A stretch of DNA of 64,000 nt from Leptospira kmetyi serovar Malaysia str. Bejo-Iso9 (GCF_000243735.2 NZ_AHMP02000003.1:3308001-3372000); one strand, 5' to 3'; counted from the stretch's first letter, positions 37,423 through 48,298 are shown. Numbers and translations are program-made. Notes: generated by a model not told the origin, from the letters alone.

Positions 37423-38505
37423 ATGAAATCCAAACAAGGTTTGATCCTTTGTATGATCTTGCTTCTTGCGGTTGTCGCTTGTAAGAAAGATTCTAATGAT
37501 GATACGAATAAGAACTTGGCCTTATTGGCCCTTTTGAACAATCGAAGCGGCGGACTTTCGCCGGAACAAAAATCGGCGAGTGCGACCGCAAACGGAGCCG
37601 TGAACGCTTCGGCAGCGGCGCAGAACAGCGGTACGATGACCGCTTCCAACGATTCTCAAACCGAGCAAATGCTCGTATCCGAAATTTTCGAAAACGGTAT
37701 GGACCCGGTCGTCGTCCGGGAAGTCGCTTCTCAAATCGCTTCTTTGCGTAAGAACGAACAGGAAAGTCCCGTACAATTAACAGCGATCACCGCGTCTTCC
37801 ACGGGAACCACTCCGAATAAGACTTGGACTTTTTCGGGAGACGTAAGCGGATCCGGAGTTACGACTCAAAGCAACACCACATTCGGAGCCGCGTTGGGAA
37901 TTCCAAACTGCGCGATCACCATTCTTTCTCCATCGGGAACACAAGGAACCGCGACGTTTACAAACGGAACGATGGCGTTCAGCGGATCGGGATCGAGTAC
38001 TACGTTTTCCGGAACGAGTAACTTATCCGCGAATATCGCATTCTCCAATTACGGAGTGTTTTATACGGATTATCTTTCGATGATTCAATTCTATAAAAAC
38101 CCGCCGACCACTACGCCGGACATTTCGACTTGCGCGGGACTTCAACAAAGTTTCGGAACCTTTTACAGCGCGATCAGCAAGTATGCGGTTATTTCTTCGG
38201 GAAGCGCGGCGGTTACTTACAAGAGAACTTACAGCGGACAAAACTCGACTTCCGCAGTTCAGTCCAATTCAAAGTTTGACGCAACCGTAGATTCTCCCGC
38301 AGGTTTGACCATGATCGAATACGAAGGCGCGACTCCGGGAACTTCAAAAACGGTAACGCTTCAAAACGTGAAATACGGATACGAATCCAGCATCACTTTG
38401 AGCGGAAGTCCTACGTCTCCAACGGGAAGCGGAAACTTCAGCGTTTCTTTTTCCGGAACGGTAAACGGAACCGCAATCGATCAAATCTTTTCTTTTACTT
38501 TTTGA
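37423..38505 (+). CDS. Ser/Thr/Gly-rich lipoprotein of unknown function
   Basis: 360 residues. A signal of 19 residues ends in AVVAC (C20), a lipobox, followed by KKDSNDDTNKN. The mature chain is rich in Ser, Thr, Gly and Asn, with many short beta-like segments (GTSNLSANIAFSNYGVFYTD; VTLQNVKYGYESSITLSG) that suggest an extended beta structure on the cell surface or in the periplasm. No enzyme motif is visible. GGAG precedes the ATG. A terminator follows. Confidence 0.8.
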   Translation: MKSKQGLILCMILLLAVVACKKDSNDDTNKNLALLALLNNRSGGLSPEQKSASATANGAVNASAAAQNSGTMTASNDSQTEQMLVSEIFENGMDPVVVREVASQIASLRKNEQESPVQLTAITASSTGTTPNKTWTFSGDVSGSGVTTQSNTTFGAALGIPNCAITILSPSGTQGTATFTNGTMAFSGSGSSTTFSGTSNLSANIAFSNYGVFYTDYLSMIQFYKNPPTTTPDISTCAGLQQSFGTFYSAISKYAVISSGSAAVTYKRTYSGQNSTSAVQSNSKFDATVDSPAGLTMIEYEGATPGTSKTVTLQNVKYGYESSITLSGSPTSPTGSGNFSVSFSGTVNGTAIDQIFSFTF

Positions 38506-38530
38506 TCGATTCGAAACGTAAGAATTTTCA

Positions 38531-38559
38531 AAGGCTCTCCGAAACGGAGGGCCTTTTTT
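38531..38559 (+). terminator. Intrinsic terminator after the Ser/Thr-rich lipoprotein gene
   Basis: AAGGCTCTCCG-AAA-CGGAGGGCCTT forms a GC-rich stem followed by TTTT, 26 bases after the stop codon. Confidence 0.85.
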
Positions 38560-38723
38560 GTATGAATTTATCTTTTTAGAATATTCTTAAATAAGAAACA
38601 AATTTAAATTTTTAAATATTCCAAAATCATGTTATAGCGTGAAAAGGAATAAACGCCGCATTCTGTAAAATCTTAAAAGTGCGTTTGTAGAAACGTTCAA
38701 ATCTACTTTTAGGAAATCACAAA

Positions 38724-39827
38724 ATGAATGCTCCGATCAATTCTTCCTCAAACCTTTTTCAAACCGCGACGCTGGGAAAACTGATTCTTCAAAATAGAAT
38801 CGTAATGGCGCCTTTGACCCGTTCCAGGGCGATCGGCAATATTCCGAATTCATGGATGGCCGAATATTATTCGCAAAGAGCGGACGCCGGTTTGATCGTT
38901 ACGGAAGCGACTTCACCTTCTCCCAACGGTTTGGGTTATCCGAGAATTCCCGGAATTTTTAACAAAGCGCAGGTGGAAGGTTGGAAACTCGTTACGGATG
39001 CGGTTCATCGGAGAAACGGCAAAATCTTTTTGCAGATCATGCATACGGGCAGGGTCGGAACTACGGCCAATCTTCCCGAAAACGCCGAGGTCATCGCCCC
39101 TTCTTCGATCGGACTTACCGGAGAAATGTGGACCGACGCGAAAGGAATGCAGCCGTACTCGATTCCGAGAGAAATGAACGAAGTCGATATTCGAAACGCG
39201 ATCGAAGAATTCGTTCAAGGCGCCAAAAACGCGATGGAGGCGGGTTTTGACGGAATCGAACTTCACGGAGCGAACGGATATTTGATCGAACAATTCTTAA
39301 ATCCGAACTCGAATCGAAGAGACGATTCTTACGGAGGTTCGATTGAAAATCGAAATCGTTTTGCGGTCGAAGTCGCCAAACAAGTCGCGTCCGCGATCGG
39401 AAACGAAAGAACTTCGATTCGGCTTTCTCCTTACGGAGTGTTCAACGAAATGTCCCCGTTTTACGAAGGAGTGGAAGAACAATACGAACTTCTCGCAAAA
39501 GAATTCAATCGAATCGGATTGGCTTACATTCATTTGGTGGATCACAGTTCCATGGGCGCGCCCGAAGTTTCCGAAACCACGGTGCAAAGGATCAGAAAAG
39601 AATTTAAGAATATTCTAATATTCAGCGGCGGCTACGACAAAACCCGCGCACAATCCGATTTGCAAAATCATAAATGCGATCTGATCGCTTTCGGAAGACC
39701 TTTTATCGCCAACCCCGATTTGGTTCGTCGACTTAAGATCGACGCGCCTTTGGCGCAACCCGACGAAAGCACGTTTTATACTCCGGGAGAAAAAGGGTAT
39801 TCCGATTATCCGACTTGGAAAGAATAA
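38724..39827 (+). CDS. OYE-family alkene reductase, first tandem copy
   Basis: 367 residues, FMN TIM barrel of the NemA/OYE class. NRIVMAPLTRSRAI, QIMHTGRVGT, GIELHGANGYLIEQFLNPN and YGGSIENRNRF include the substrate-binding His-x2-Asn pair in the HGAN helix and the Arg of the FMN site. It reduces alpha,beta-unsaturated carbonyls, nitro-compounds or quinones with NAD(P)H. A close paralogue follows 223 bases downstream. AGGAAAT lies before the ATG. Confidence 0.92.
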   Translation: MNAPINSSSNLFQTATLGKLILQNRIVMAPLTRSRAIGNIPNSWMAEYYSQRADAGLIVTEATSPSPNGLGYPRIPGIFNKAQVEGWKLVTDAVHRRNGKIFLQIMHTGRVGTTANLPENAEVIAPSSIGLTGEMWTDAKGMQPYSIPREMNEVDIRNAIEEFVQGAKNAMEAGFDGIELHGANGYLIEQFLNPNSNRRDDSYGGSIENRNRFAVEVAKQVASAIGNERTSIRLSPYGVFNEMSPFYEGVEEQYELLAKEFNRIGLAYIHLVDHSSMGAPEVSETTVQRIRKEFKNILIFSGGYDKTRAQSDLQNHKCDLIAFGRPFIANPDLVRRLKIDAPLAQPDESTFYTPGEKGYSDYPTWKE

Positions 39828-39845
39828 AATTTAAAAGTAACGCTC

Positions 39846-39877
39846 ACCCGATCGGCATCAAAGTTCGGTCGGGTGAA
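39846..39877 (+). terminator. Hairpin between the two tandem OYE genes
   Basis: TCACCCGATCG and CGGTCGGGTGA form a long stem after the first OYE gene. No strong T tail is present, so termination is only probable. Confidence 0.45.
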
Positions 39878-39978
39878 TCGAATATTCAAAATCTATAACA
39901 TACTATCTAAGGTTTGATATAAAAACAAAAACCGACCGTTTAAAAAAATTTCAATGAACTCCCAAAAAATCGAAATAA

Positions 39979-39999
39979 TTGTTACAAAAAAGGTAACAA
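39979..39999. promoter_or_regulatory. TTGTTAC-N7-GTAACAA dyad before the second OYE gene
   Basis: Perfect 7-bp arms around AAAAAAG, 52 bases before the ATG at 40051. Shape and core GTTAC/GTAAC resemble operators of HxlR-type redox regulators, but no regulator gene is adjacent. Confidence 0.55.
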
Positions 40000-40050
40000 C
40001 TGGCGAACCAACTTGTCTAAGTACTGAATTTCATTTTTTGGAGTATTTAA

Positions 40051-41148
40051 ATGACAACTGAATCAAAGGCATCTGTAGATTTATTCGGTTCCACAAAACT
40101 GGGTAATCTGGGTCTTCAGAACCGAATCGTAATGGCCCCTATGACAAGATCCCGTGCGATCAACAATATCCCCAATTCGATTATGGCGGACTATTATTCT
40201 CAGAGAGCGACTGCGGGTTTGATCGTTACCGAAGGAACATCTCCTTCGCCGAACGGCTTGGGCTACGCAAGAATTCCGGGAGTTTTCAGTAAGGAACAAG
40301 CCGACGGCTGGAAGCTCGTAACCGATGCGGTTCACAAGAAGGGCGCAAAAATTTTTGTTCAGCTGATGCACACGGGTAGGGTCGGAACTACGGCCAATCT
40401 TCCGAAAGGCGCCGAGCTCATGGGTCCGTCCGCGATTCAACTTTCGGGTGAGAATTGGACCGATTCGAACGGAATGCAACCTTATTCTTTACCGAAAGAA
40501 ATGAGCGTACAAGACATTCAAAACACGATTCAAGAATTCGTAGCCGCATCCAAAAACGCGATCGCCGCCGGTTTTGACGGAGTGGAACTTCACGGAGCGA
40601 ACGGATATCTTCTCGAACAGTTTCTAAATCCGAACGTGAACAAAAGAACCGATTCTTACGGCGGTTCCCAAGAAAACCGAAATCGTTTCGTGGTTGAAGT
40701 GGCCAAACAAGTCGCTGCCGCGATCGGAAAAGAAAAAACCGCGATTCGTTTATCGCCTTACGGTGTGTTTAACGAAACCGGAGCCTTTGAAGGAATCGAC
40801 GAACAATACGAAGCTCTTGCAAAAGAATTGAACGAAGTCGGTTTAGTATATATTCATTTGGTAAATCATAGCGCGATGGGAGCTCCTGAAGTTCCTCAAA
40901 GTGTGGTTCAAAAAATCAGAAGCCAATTTAAGAATACTCTCATATTGAGCGGCGGTTACGATAAGAAAAGAGCGCAAGAAGATCTTGAAAAAGGAAATTG
41001 CGACTTGGTGGCTTTCGGAAGACCTTTCCTCGCGAATCCCGATTTCGTTTATCGTTTGAAAGAGGATAAAACTCTTGCGGAAGCGGATCAAAGCACCTTT
41101 TATACTCCCGGTGAAAAAGGATATTCCGATTACCCAAGTTTAAACTGA
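40051..41148 (+). CDS. OYE-family alkene reductase, second tandem copy
   Basis: 365 residues, strongly similar along its full length to the upstream copy (NRIVMAPMTRSRAI, QLMHTGRVGT, GVELHGANGYLLEQFLNPN, YGGSQENRNRF). It arose by tandem duplication but has its own leader, with TTGGAG before the ATG and an upstream dyad, so it may respond to a different signal. A terminator follows. Which substrates distinguish the copies is not visible. Confidence 0.92.
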   Translation: MTTESKASVDLFGSTKLGNLGLQNRIVMAPMTRSRAINNIPNSIMADYYSQRATAGLIVTEGTSPSPNGLGYARIPGVFSKEQADGWKLVTDAVHKKGAKIFVQLMHTGRVGTTANLPKGAELMGPSAIQLSGENWTDSNGMQPYSLPKEMSVQDIQNTIQEFVAASKNAIAAGFDGVELHGANGYLLEQFLNPNVNKRTDSYGGSQENRNRFVVEVAKQVAAAIGKEKTAIRLSPYGVFNETGAFEGIDEQYEALAKELNEVGLVYIHLVNHSAMGAPEVPQSVVQKIRSQFKNTLILSGGYDKKRAQEDLEKGNCDLVAFGRPFLANPDFVYRLKEDKTLAEADQSTFYTPGEKGYSDYPSLN

Positions 41149-41164
41149 TTCAAATCAAACGTAA

Positions 41165-41200
41165 AAACCTCGATCGGAGATTTCCGGTTGAGGTTTTTCT
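41165..41200 (+). terminator. Intrinsic terminator after the second OYE gene
   Basis: AAACCTC-ATCGGA and TCCGGT-GAGGTTT build an imperfect stem followed by TTTCTTTTT. Confidence 0.75.
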
Positions 41201-41352
41201 TTTTGTACTTCGGCTTTTTTATGTCGATCGTTTCGTTTTCGACGCCCGCGTACCGATGAATTTCCGAAAAAATCCGAGAATTGAAGGTTATCAGATCCCC
41301 GGGTTTCGATTTCGAGCGGCGAGCTTTCGTAAAGAATGTCGGTCTATATTAC

Positions 41353-41826
41353 TTATTTTGAATCCTTTTTGATTCTTTCCTTTCTTCTTACATAGACGAC
41401 CTTATCCAATTCGGCCACGACCTTTCCCGTTTTTTCGTCGTAGACCTTCGTCTGAAAGAACGCGTCTAACTTTCTTTTTTCGTCCGCTTCGTTTCGGATT
41501 CTTTCGACTTCTTCGGGAGAAATTTCGAAATCCGCGTAAACCTTTCCGAGACCGGGCGCGATAAAACGGATCGTCGCGGCCTTGTCCCAAACGATGTATT
41601 GATCTCCCAAATTTTCGATCAGCATCAGCATATAAAACGGATCGCACATGGAATACAAGGAACCGCCGAAATGCGTGCCGACCAGATTTCGATTCCACCA
41701 ATGAAGTTTCATTGAAAGTCGAAAATGGTTAAAACCTTTGCCGATCTTTTTGTAGCGGATTCCGGCTCCGAAGTACGGAGGATAGAAATTTAAAAAATAA
41801 AATCTGAGTTTTTGTACTAAGTTCAT
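41353..41826 (-). CDS. DUF4442 thioesterase-like protein
   Basis: 157 residues with the hot-dog-like DUF4442 pattern: the [16 protein letters not shown] stretch, [20 protein letters not shown] and a C-terminal beta strand ([14 protein letters not shown]). In hot-dog thioesterases the region G-T-x-F-G-G carries the substrate helix. Cytosolic; substrate (probably an acyl-CoA or acyl-ACP) unknown. It stands between the tandem OYE genes and the ceramidase-like gene as a single gene. Confidence 0.8.
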   Translation of the reverse strand: MNLVQKLRFYFLNFYPPYFGAGIRYKKIGKGFNHFRLSMKLHWWNRNLVGTHFGGSLYSMCDPFYMLMLIENLGDQYIVWDKAATIRFIAPGLGKVYADFEISPEEVERIRNEADEKRKLDAFFQTKVYDEKTGKVVAELDKVVYVRRKERIKKDSK

Positions 41827-42002
41827 GTAGTTTGATATCGAACCTTCAAGTTGTTTTTACTTTTGTTGCGGATTCCGTCGATTTTGAAATCAGAAAATAA
41901 GTGATTTATAATGAAAATTCCTTAAAATATCCCGTTTCGAAAGAAAGCATCTTGATTTTTCGAAACGATCTTATAGAACAACTCACCCGGAGGAATTCGA
42001 TT

Positions 42003-44042
42003 TTGAAAATTTTTTATTTCCGTTTGATCCTTACGATTCCGTTCTTTTTGTTTTTTACGTTCGGTTTCGTGAATTGCAGCGACTTGACGACCTATGTGAT
42101 TAAGAATAAAAAACCGTCCGTAGTTTCGAACACGAAAGGACTTTTTGCCGGAGCTTCCAAAGTGGACATCACTCCTCCTCCGGGACTTCCTTTGGCCGGT
42201 TATTCGATGTTGGCGAATACGGAAAAAGGATTTAGAACCAAAATTTACGCAAGAGTCATCTATATTAGAAAAGATCAACATTCTCCCTTGGTCTTGATTC
42301 AAACGGATCTTCTTTCCGGTTCTCTTTTATTGCATCATAAACTTGCGGAAAGACTCGCCGATAAAACGGATATCAGTTTGGGAGGAATCGTTCTTTCGGG
42401 AACACATACACATTCCGCTCCCGGGAATTTTTACGAAAATAATTTCTACAACGAGTTCGCCGGAAACAAACCGGGTTTCGAAAAAGAATGGTACGAATTT
42501 TTAGAAGATAGAATTTACAACGCGGTCTTGGAAGCGTATCAATCCGCAAAACCCGCAAGAATCGCAACGGGAAAATCGAACGTTTGGGGATTGACCCGAA
42601 ATCGTTCCATCGAAGCGTATGCGGCCAATCGGAATTCCGGAATCGAAGAGATCAAAACCGAACAGATCTACAATGCGATCAATCCGGAGATGACCATGAT
42701 TCGAGTCGACGCGAAAGATAAGGACGGAGCTTTTAAACCTCTCGCCGTTTATTCCACGTATTCGATTCACGGAACGACGGTTCCTTCCTGGAACAAGGTC
42801 GTGAACGCGGACGTGTTCGCTTATCCCGAAAGAGAACTCGAATTAAAGATCAAGGAAGAATTTAAAACGGATTGGGAACCTTTGCACGCGGTTTCAAACG
42901 CGACACACGGCGATAATTCTCCCGATTATAGGGAAGACATGCAGGGTTTTATCGAATCCAAACGTCTCGGTTATGAAATATCAAGAAAATCTTATGAACT
43001 CTTTCAACTTCTCGGAAAAAAATTGAACTCGGACGTAACGTATTCTTACAACTCAAAAGAAGTGGACGTTTATGAAAATCCTAAGATGGGAGACGCGGAA
43101 CTTTGTAGCAGACCGGTTGCGGGAACTGCTTTGACCGGAGGAGCGGAGGACGGAATGACTCCCGTTTTATTCTGGCTTCCTTTTTGGGGAGAAGGTTGGC
43201 CTCGTTATATTTTTACCGGAGGATGTCAGGGGCATAAGCGGACCGCCGGTTCGTTCTTTCAATACATCGTATTGGCAAAAAAGAATTTTCCACATAGGAT
43301 GATTCTCCAGTCCGCAAGAATCGGGGACACTGCGTTACTCGCCGTTCCTTTCGAAGTCACCAACGAGTCCGGCAGAAGATTCTCGAACGCCGCGTTGGAA
43401 GCGGAAAAACTTCGGACTTTCAAAAGCAAGGAACCGATCACACAAACATCGGTGTTGTCATGTACGAACGGATATTTCGGTTATACTACGACGCCGGAAG
43501 AATATTCCAAACAACACTATGAAGGCGGACATACGATTTACGGACCCGCGACGCAACCGTTCTTACAAGCGCATCTTGCGGATCTCGTAAAACAAATGCC
43601 TTCCGAAGGCGGAAAGGAAAGTTTCCCGGATTCATGGGAGTTTCAACTCGATACGAAACGTTATATGCCTGAAAAGAAAGAAGCGAAGGGAACGCGCGAA
43701 TTGAAAGAATCGCCGAGATTGGTTCTTGCAGAGGAGAATTCCGAAAAACATTGGATCTTTCGTTATAAGGACGTGAATCCTTCTTTGATTCAATTTCATC
43801 AGTCCTTGATTTCCATTCAATACAAGGAAGATAAGGGAGAATGGAAAACGTTACAACAAGACGGAAGATCGGTGAACGATAGCGGAACCGAGTTGGACAT
43901 TCGATTGCAGGGAGATTCTTCCGAAGGAATGTCGATCTACGAAGTTCGCTGGTTTAATCCGGAGTTTCATGCGAAAAGAAAATATAGATTCACGATCGCG
44001 CCGAGAGGAACGGAAAAGGAATTTTATTCTCCCGAGTTTTAA
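42003..44042 (+). CDS. Neutral ceramidase-like lipoprotein
   Basis: 679 residues. The start is TTG at 42003: GGAGG (41989-41993) lies nine bases before it and no ATG stands in frame, while the resulting signal ends in FGFVNC, a lipobox. The mature part matches neutral/alkaline non-lysosomal ceramidases: SGTHTHSAPG supplies zinc ligands and THGDNSPDY fits the nucleophile region (GDxSP). Family enzymes cleave ceramide to sphingosine and fatty acid. A C-terminal beta-sandwich domain (about 560-675) follows. Whether ceramide is the substrate in this organism is uncertain. Confidence 0.82.
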   Translation: MKIFYFRLILTIPFFLFFTFGFVNCSDLTTYVIKNKKPSVVSNTKGLFAGASKVDITPPPGLPLAGYSMLANTEKGFRTKIYARVIYIRKDQHSPLVLIQTDLLSGSLLLHHKLAERLADKTDISLGGIVLSGTHTHSAPGNFYENNFYNEFAGNKPGFEKEWYEFLEDRIYNAVLEAYQSAKPARIATGKSNVWGLTRNRSIEAYAANRNSGIEEIKTEQIYNAINPEMTMIRVDAKDKDGAFKPLAVYSTYSIHGTTVPSWNKVVNADVFAYPERELELKIKEEFKTDWEPLHAVSNATHGDNSPDYREDMQGFIESKRLGYEISRKSYELFQLLGKKLNSDVTYSYNSKEVDVYENPKMGDAELCSRPVAGTALTGGAEDGMTPVLFWLPFWGEGWPRYIFTGGCQGHKRTAGSFFQYIVLAKKNFPHRMILQSARIGDTALLAVPFEVTNESGRRFSNAALEAEKLRTFKSKEPITQTSVLSCTNGYFGYTTTPEEYSKQHYEGGHTIYGPATQPFLQAHLADLVKQMPSEGGKESFPDSWEFQLDTKRYMPEKKEAKGTRELKESPRLVLAEENSEKHWIFRYKDVNPSLIQFHQSLISIQYKEDKGEWKTLQQDGRSVNDSGTELDIRLQGDSSEGMSIYEVRWFNPEFHAKRKYRFTIAPRGTEKEFYSPEF

Positions 44043-44152
44043 CGATTCGAAAAACGAAACGCAACGATCCGCATACGATGGAAAAAATCCGTAAGGAAAG
44101 AGAACGTTTAAATTTTTCTTGCTCTTTCCCTTCGGATTCTTAACCTCCACCC

Positions 44153-45175
44153 ATGCAAAGAACGATCGCTCTTGTCCGTAAAAAAGGTTCTCTTGAAAAT
44201 CTTCGTTTAGAAACGGAAACTCTGAACGAACCCGGCGAAAATGAAGTACAAATCGAAGTTCATTCGGTCGGATTGAACTTCGCCGATTTATTCGCAATCC
44301 AAGGCTTGTATAGCGCGACTCCCGAAGGCGCGTTTATTCCCGGTTTGGAATTTTCCGGAGTCGTAATCGCGACTGGAAAAAAAGTCAAAAACGTTAAGAA
44401 GAAAGATAAGATCATGGGAGTTACCCGTTTCGGCGGATATGTTTCCCACTTGAATATCGATTCGAAATACGTTTTTAAACTTCCTTCGAAGTGGAACTTC
44501 GACCAAGGCGCCGGATTTCTCGTTCAAGGATTAACCGCCTATTACGCGTTAGTTGCTCTGGGCGATCTTGAAAAAGGTCAAACCGTTTTGATCCACAGCG
44601 CGGCCGGTGGAGTGGGAATTCTCGCCAATCGAATCGCGAAAAAATTGGGCGCGTTTACGATCGGGACGATCGGAACTCCGTCCAAAACCGAACTTCTAAA
44701 AAAAGAAGGTTACGATAAACAAATCGTTCGTTCGGATCGATTCGCAAAAGATCTGCAAGAAGCGCTCGGCGGAAAGGAACTCGATCTGGTTCTCGAATGT
44801 ATCGGCGGCAAAATCTTTCAGGAAAGTTACGATATCATGGCTCCGATGGGAAGAATGATCGTCTACGGAGCCGCGGAGATGATGGGCGGAAGCAGTTCCG
44901 TAAATTGGCCGAGGCTCGCATACAAATATCTTTCCAGACCGAAATTGGATCCGATGCAGATGGTTTCGGACAACAAGGCCGTGATGGGATTCAATCTGAT
45001 TTGGCTTTATGAGAAGGTGGAAAAATTGACCAAACATCTGAACGGTCTCGTGAAATTAAATATTTCCCCGCCGCTCGTGGGCAAAACGTTTCCGTTTGAA
45101 AAGATCGACGAGGCGTTGAAATACTTTCAATCGGGAACATCGGTGGGCAAGGTCGTTTTAAAAGTAAAATCCTGA
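44153..45175 (+). CDS. Zinc-free MDR quinone oxidoreductase-like protein
   Basis: 340 residues of the medium-chain dehydrogenase/reductase superfamily without zinc ligands. Signs are [15 protein letters not shown], the NADPH-binding [23 protein letters not shown], and a C-terminal catalytic domain. Closest in style to VAT-1/quinone reductase-like members, which reduce quinones or enals. It may belong with the nearby OYE enzymes in handling electrophiles, but there is no shared operon. Cytosolic. Confidence 0.87.
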   Translation: MQRTIALVRKKGSLENLRLETETLNEPGENEVQIEVHSVGLNFADLFAIQGLYSATPEGAFIPGLEFSGVVIATGKKVKNVKKKDKIMGVTRFGGYVSHLNIDSKYVFKLPSKWNFDQGAGFLVQGLTAYYALVALGDLEKGQTVLIHSAAGGVGILANRIAKKLGAFTIGTIGTPSKTELLKKEGYDKQIVRSDRFAKDLQEALGGKELDLVLECIGGKIFQESYDIMAPMGRMIVYGAAEMMGGSSSVNWPRLAYKYLSRPKLDPMQMVSDNKAVMGFNLIWLYEKVEKLTKHLNGLVKLNISPPLVGKTFPFEKIDEALKYFQSGTSVGKVVLKVKS

Positions 45176-45218
45176 CTTTGCTTTACAATCCGGGGTTTTC
45201 TTTCAACTTGGAGGCAGA

Positions 45219-46140
<922 letters not shown>

Positions 46141-46160
<20 letters not shown>

Positions 46161-46920
46161 ACTCGATGATCTCCTTTTGAAACGGGGATTTGCCGATTCT
46201 CCCGAAAAGGCGAGAAGTTTGATTCTTTCGGGTTCCGTATTGGTGGACGAACAGAAGATCACCAAAGTCGGATTAAAATTTTCGGAAAACTGCGAGATCC
46301 GAATTCTCAACATAATACCGCAATATGTAAGTCGAGGCGCTTACAAATTGTTGCGTGCCTTCGAGGTGTTTGCGTTAAAAGCGGAAGGAAAACTCTGCGT
46401 GGACTTGGGCGCATCGACGGGAGGTTTCACTCAGGTTCTTTTGGAAAAAGGGGCTTGGAAAGTTTTTGCGTGCGACGTCGGTTACGGACAACTTGCGGAA
46501 AAAATCAGAAATAATCCCGCGGTGATCGTAAAGGATCGTTTTCATCTAAAAAATTTATCCTCTTCCGAAATCGAATGGGAAACGAACGTTTTATCGGTTC
46601 CGAATTCGGAATCGATTTTGATCGTCATGGATTTGAGTTTTATTTCTCTTCGTTCCGTTTTTCCGGTGATTCATCGATTCAGAGAAGAAAAGAATATTCC
46701 AAAATTAGAATGTATTACTTTGATCAAACCTCAGTTCGAAGCGAACGAAAACGATCTCGTGAAAGGGGTTTTGCGAGATTCAAAAATCAGAATCAGAATC
46801 GTTCGTGCAATTTGTTCCTATTTGAAAAAAGAAATTGGCGCAAAAATTTTAGGTATGGAATGGTCTCCGATCGAAGGTCGGGACGGAAACAAGGAAGTTT
46901 TGTTGTTCTGGGAGTTGTGA
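46141..46920 (+). CDS. tlyA: TlyA-family 2'-O-ribose rRNA methyltransferase
   Basis: 259 residues. An N-terminal S4 RNA-binding domain (about 1-65, [19 protein letters not shown]) is followed by an FtsJ-like methyltransferase domain with motif [17 protein letters not shown] and LIKPQFEAN. In other bacteria TlyA methylates 16S and/or 23S rRNA at cytidine ribose and was first described as a haemolysin. TTG at 46141 is the start that gives the S4 domain complete; it overlaps ispA. Confidence 0.9.
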
Positions 46921-46988
46921 TCGATGGGTTCGGAAATTTCATTCTTTTCGCACGGAAACGATTCGATTCTTGTGAGAAAGAAAACGCG

Positions 46989-47147
46989 ATGGATCGAATT
47001 CGGGAAAGAATTCGACCTATCGACCCGAAAGCGGATCCGGAAATCCCGGAGCGTATTTTGAGGGAACGTGCAAGTGCAAGTTTCTTTTTTGCCGTTTTCT
47101 TTGTCGGAACAATTAAAATCTACATTCTAAAATACTGGACAGAATAG
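46989..47147 (+). CDS. Possible small single-helix membrane protein
   Basis: 52 codons from an ATG at 46989. The product is charged at first (MDRIRERIRPIDPKADPEIP) and then has one hydrophobic helix (SFFFAVFFVGTIKIYIL). It fills the gap between tlyA and the AlkC-like gene and ends 10 bases before the latter. The ribosome-binding site is weak, so it is a candidate only. Confidence 0.4.
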   Translation: MDRIRERIRPIDPKADPEIPERILRERASASFFFAVFFVGTIKIYILKYWTE

Positions 47148-47157
47148 GAATTCTTCA

Positions 47158-48264
47158 ATGGCTGAGTTACTCAAAGATTTATATTCACGAAACGTCTTGG
47201 AGAAAATCGCGGATTCCTTCTCCAAAGAATTGCCTTCGATTTCAAAGGAAGAATGGATTTCCGGATTCAAAAAAAAAGATTGGAAACAACTCGAACTCAA
47301 ACAAAGAATTCGAAGAATCGCGGAAGTTTTATCCGAAGAACTGCCGAAACCTTTTCCGAAAACGTTGAAACCTTTGTTGAACATCACCGATTCCTTGGAT
47401 AAATCCTTTGCGGGAAAGGAAGTTTTTCTTACGATCTTCTTGGGCGACGTGGTGGAAATACTCGGGATCGATCATCCGAACGAATCGATGAAAGCATTTG
47501 AAAGAATTACGAAACTGATTTCCTGCGAGTTTTCGATTCGTCCTTTTTTAATCCGACATCCCGAACTTACTTGGAAACGTATGTCGGAATGGTCCTTAAA
47601 CGAAAATGCGGACGTTCGTCGTTTATCTTCCGAAGGGAGCAGACCGCGACTTCCTTGGGGAATGGGAATTCCAGGTTTAAAACAAGATCCGCAAAGAACG
47701 CTTCCGATTTTGGAAAATCTAAAGGACGATCCGGACGAAGTGGTTCGAAGAAGCGTCGCAAATCATCTCAACGATATATCGAAGGATCATCCGGATTTGG
47801 TTTTGAAAATCGCAAAGGACTGGGCGGGTTCTTCAAAAGAAAGGGACGCACTTTTAAAACATGCGTTACGCGGTCTTTTAAAAGAAGGAAATCCTAAGGC
47901 GCTTGAAATCTTCGGTTTCGGCTCCAATGTACATGCGAAAATTCTAAACTTAAAACTGAAATCCAAATCGGTTAAGATCGGAGGCGATCTTTTTTTCGGT
48001 TTTAAGGTTCAATCCGAAGATTCGAAGTCGCTTCGGTTGAGAATCGAATATAAGATTCAATATGCAAAAGTTTCCGGCAAAATATCCCGAAAAGTTTTTC
48101 AAGTCGAAGAAAGGGTTTTTCTTCCGAAAGAATCCGTTTCTTATGAAAAGAAACAATCCTTTAAACAGATGACGACCCGCGTTCACATTCCCGGAAAACA
48201 TGTTTTGGAAATTCATATCAACGGGGTTTTGAAAGCGAAGACGGAGTTTCAAGTCGTACGATAA
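47158..48264 (+). CDS. AlkC-like DNA alkylation repair protein (HEAT repeats plus Ig-like domain)
   Basis: 368 residues. The first 260 form helical HEAT-like repeats (NADVRRLSSEGSRPRLPWG, DPDEVVRRSVANHLNDISKDHP), which match the AlkC/AlkD DNA glycosylases that remove 3-methyl-adenine and related lesions without base flipping. The last 100 residues are beta-rich, as in the immunoglobulin-like domain of AlkC proteins. This two-domain build is a good match for AlkC, although I cannot confirm the catalytic residues. Cytosolic. It follows tlyA and a small open frame. Confidence 0.78.
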   Translation: MAELLKDLYSRNVLEKIADSFSKELPSISKEEWISGFKKKDWKQLELKQRIRRIAEVLSEELPKPFPKTLKPLLNITDSLDKSFAGKEVFLTIFLGDVVEILGIDHPNESMKAFERITKLISCEFSIRPFLIRHPELTWKRMSEWSLNENADVRRLSSEGSRPRLPWGMGIPGLKQDPQRTLPILENLKDDPDEVVRRSVANHLNDISKDHPDLVLKIAKDWAGSSKERDALLKHALRGLLKEGNPKALEIFGFGSNVHAKILNLKLKSKSVKIGGDLFFGFKVQSEDSKSLRLRIEYKIQYAKVSGKISRKVFQVEERVFLPKESVSYEKKQSFKQMTTRVHIPGKHVLEIHINGVLKAKTEFQVVR

Positions 48265-48298
48265 GTTTGACGTTTTCGATTCTCCGTCTTTGATTGGA

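Noticed and set aside
46575..46988. Longer plus-strand frame before the 52-residue ORF
   Set aside because: It lies inside tlyA in another frame, is very basic and Phe-rich, and reads as a shadow of that gene.
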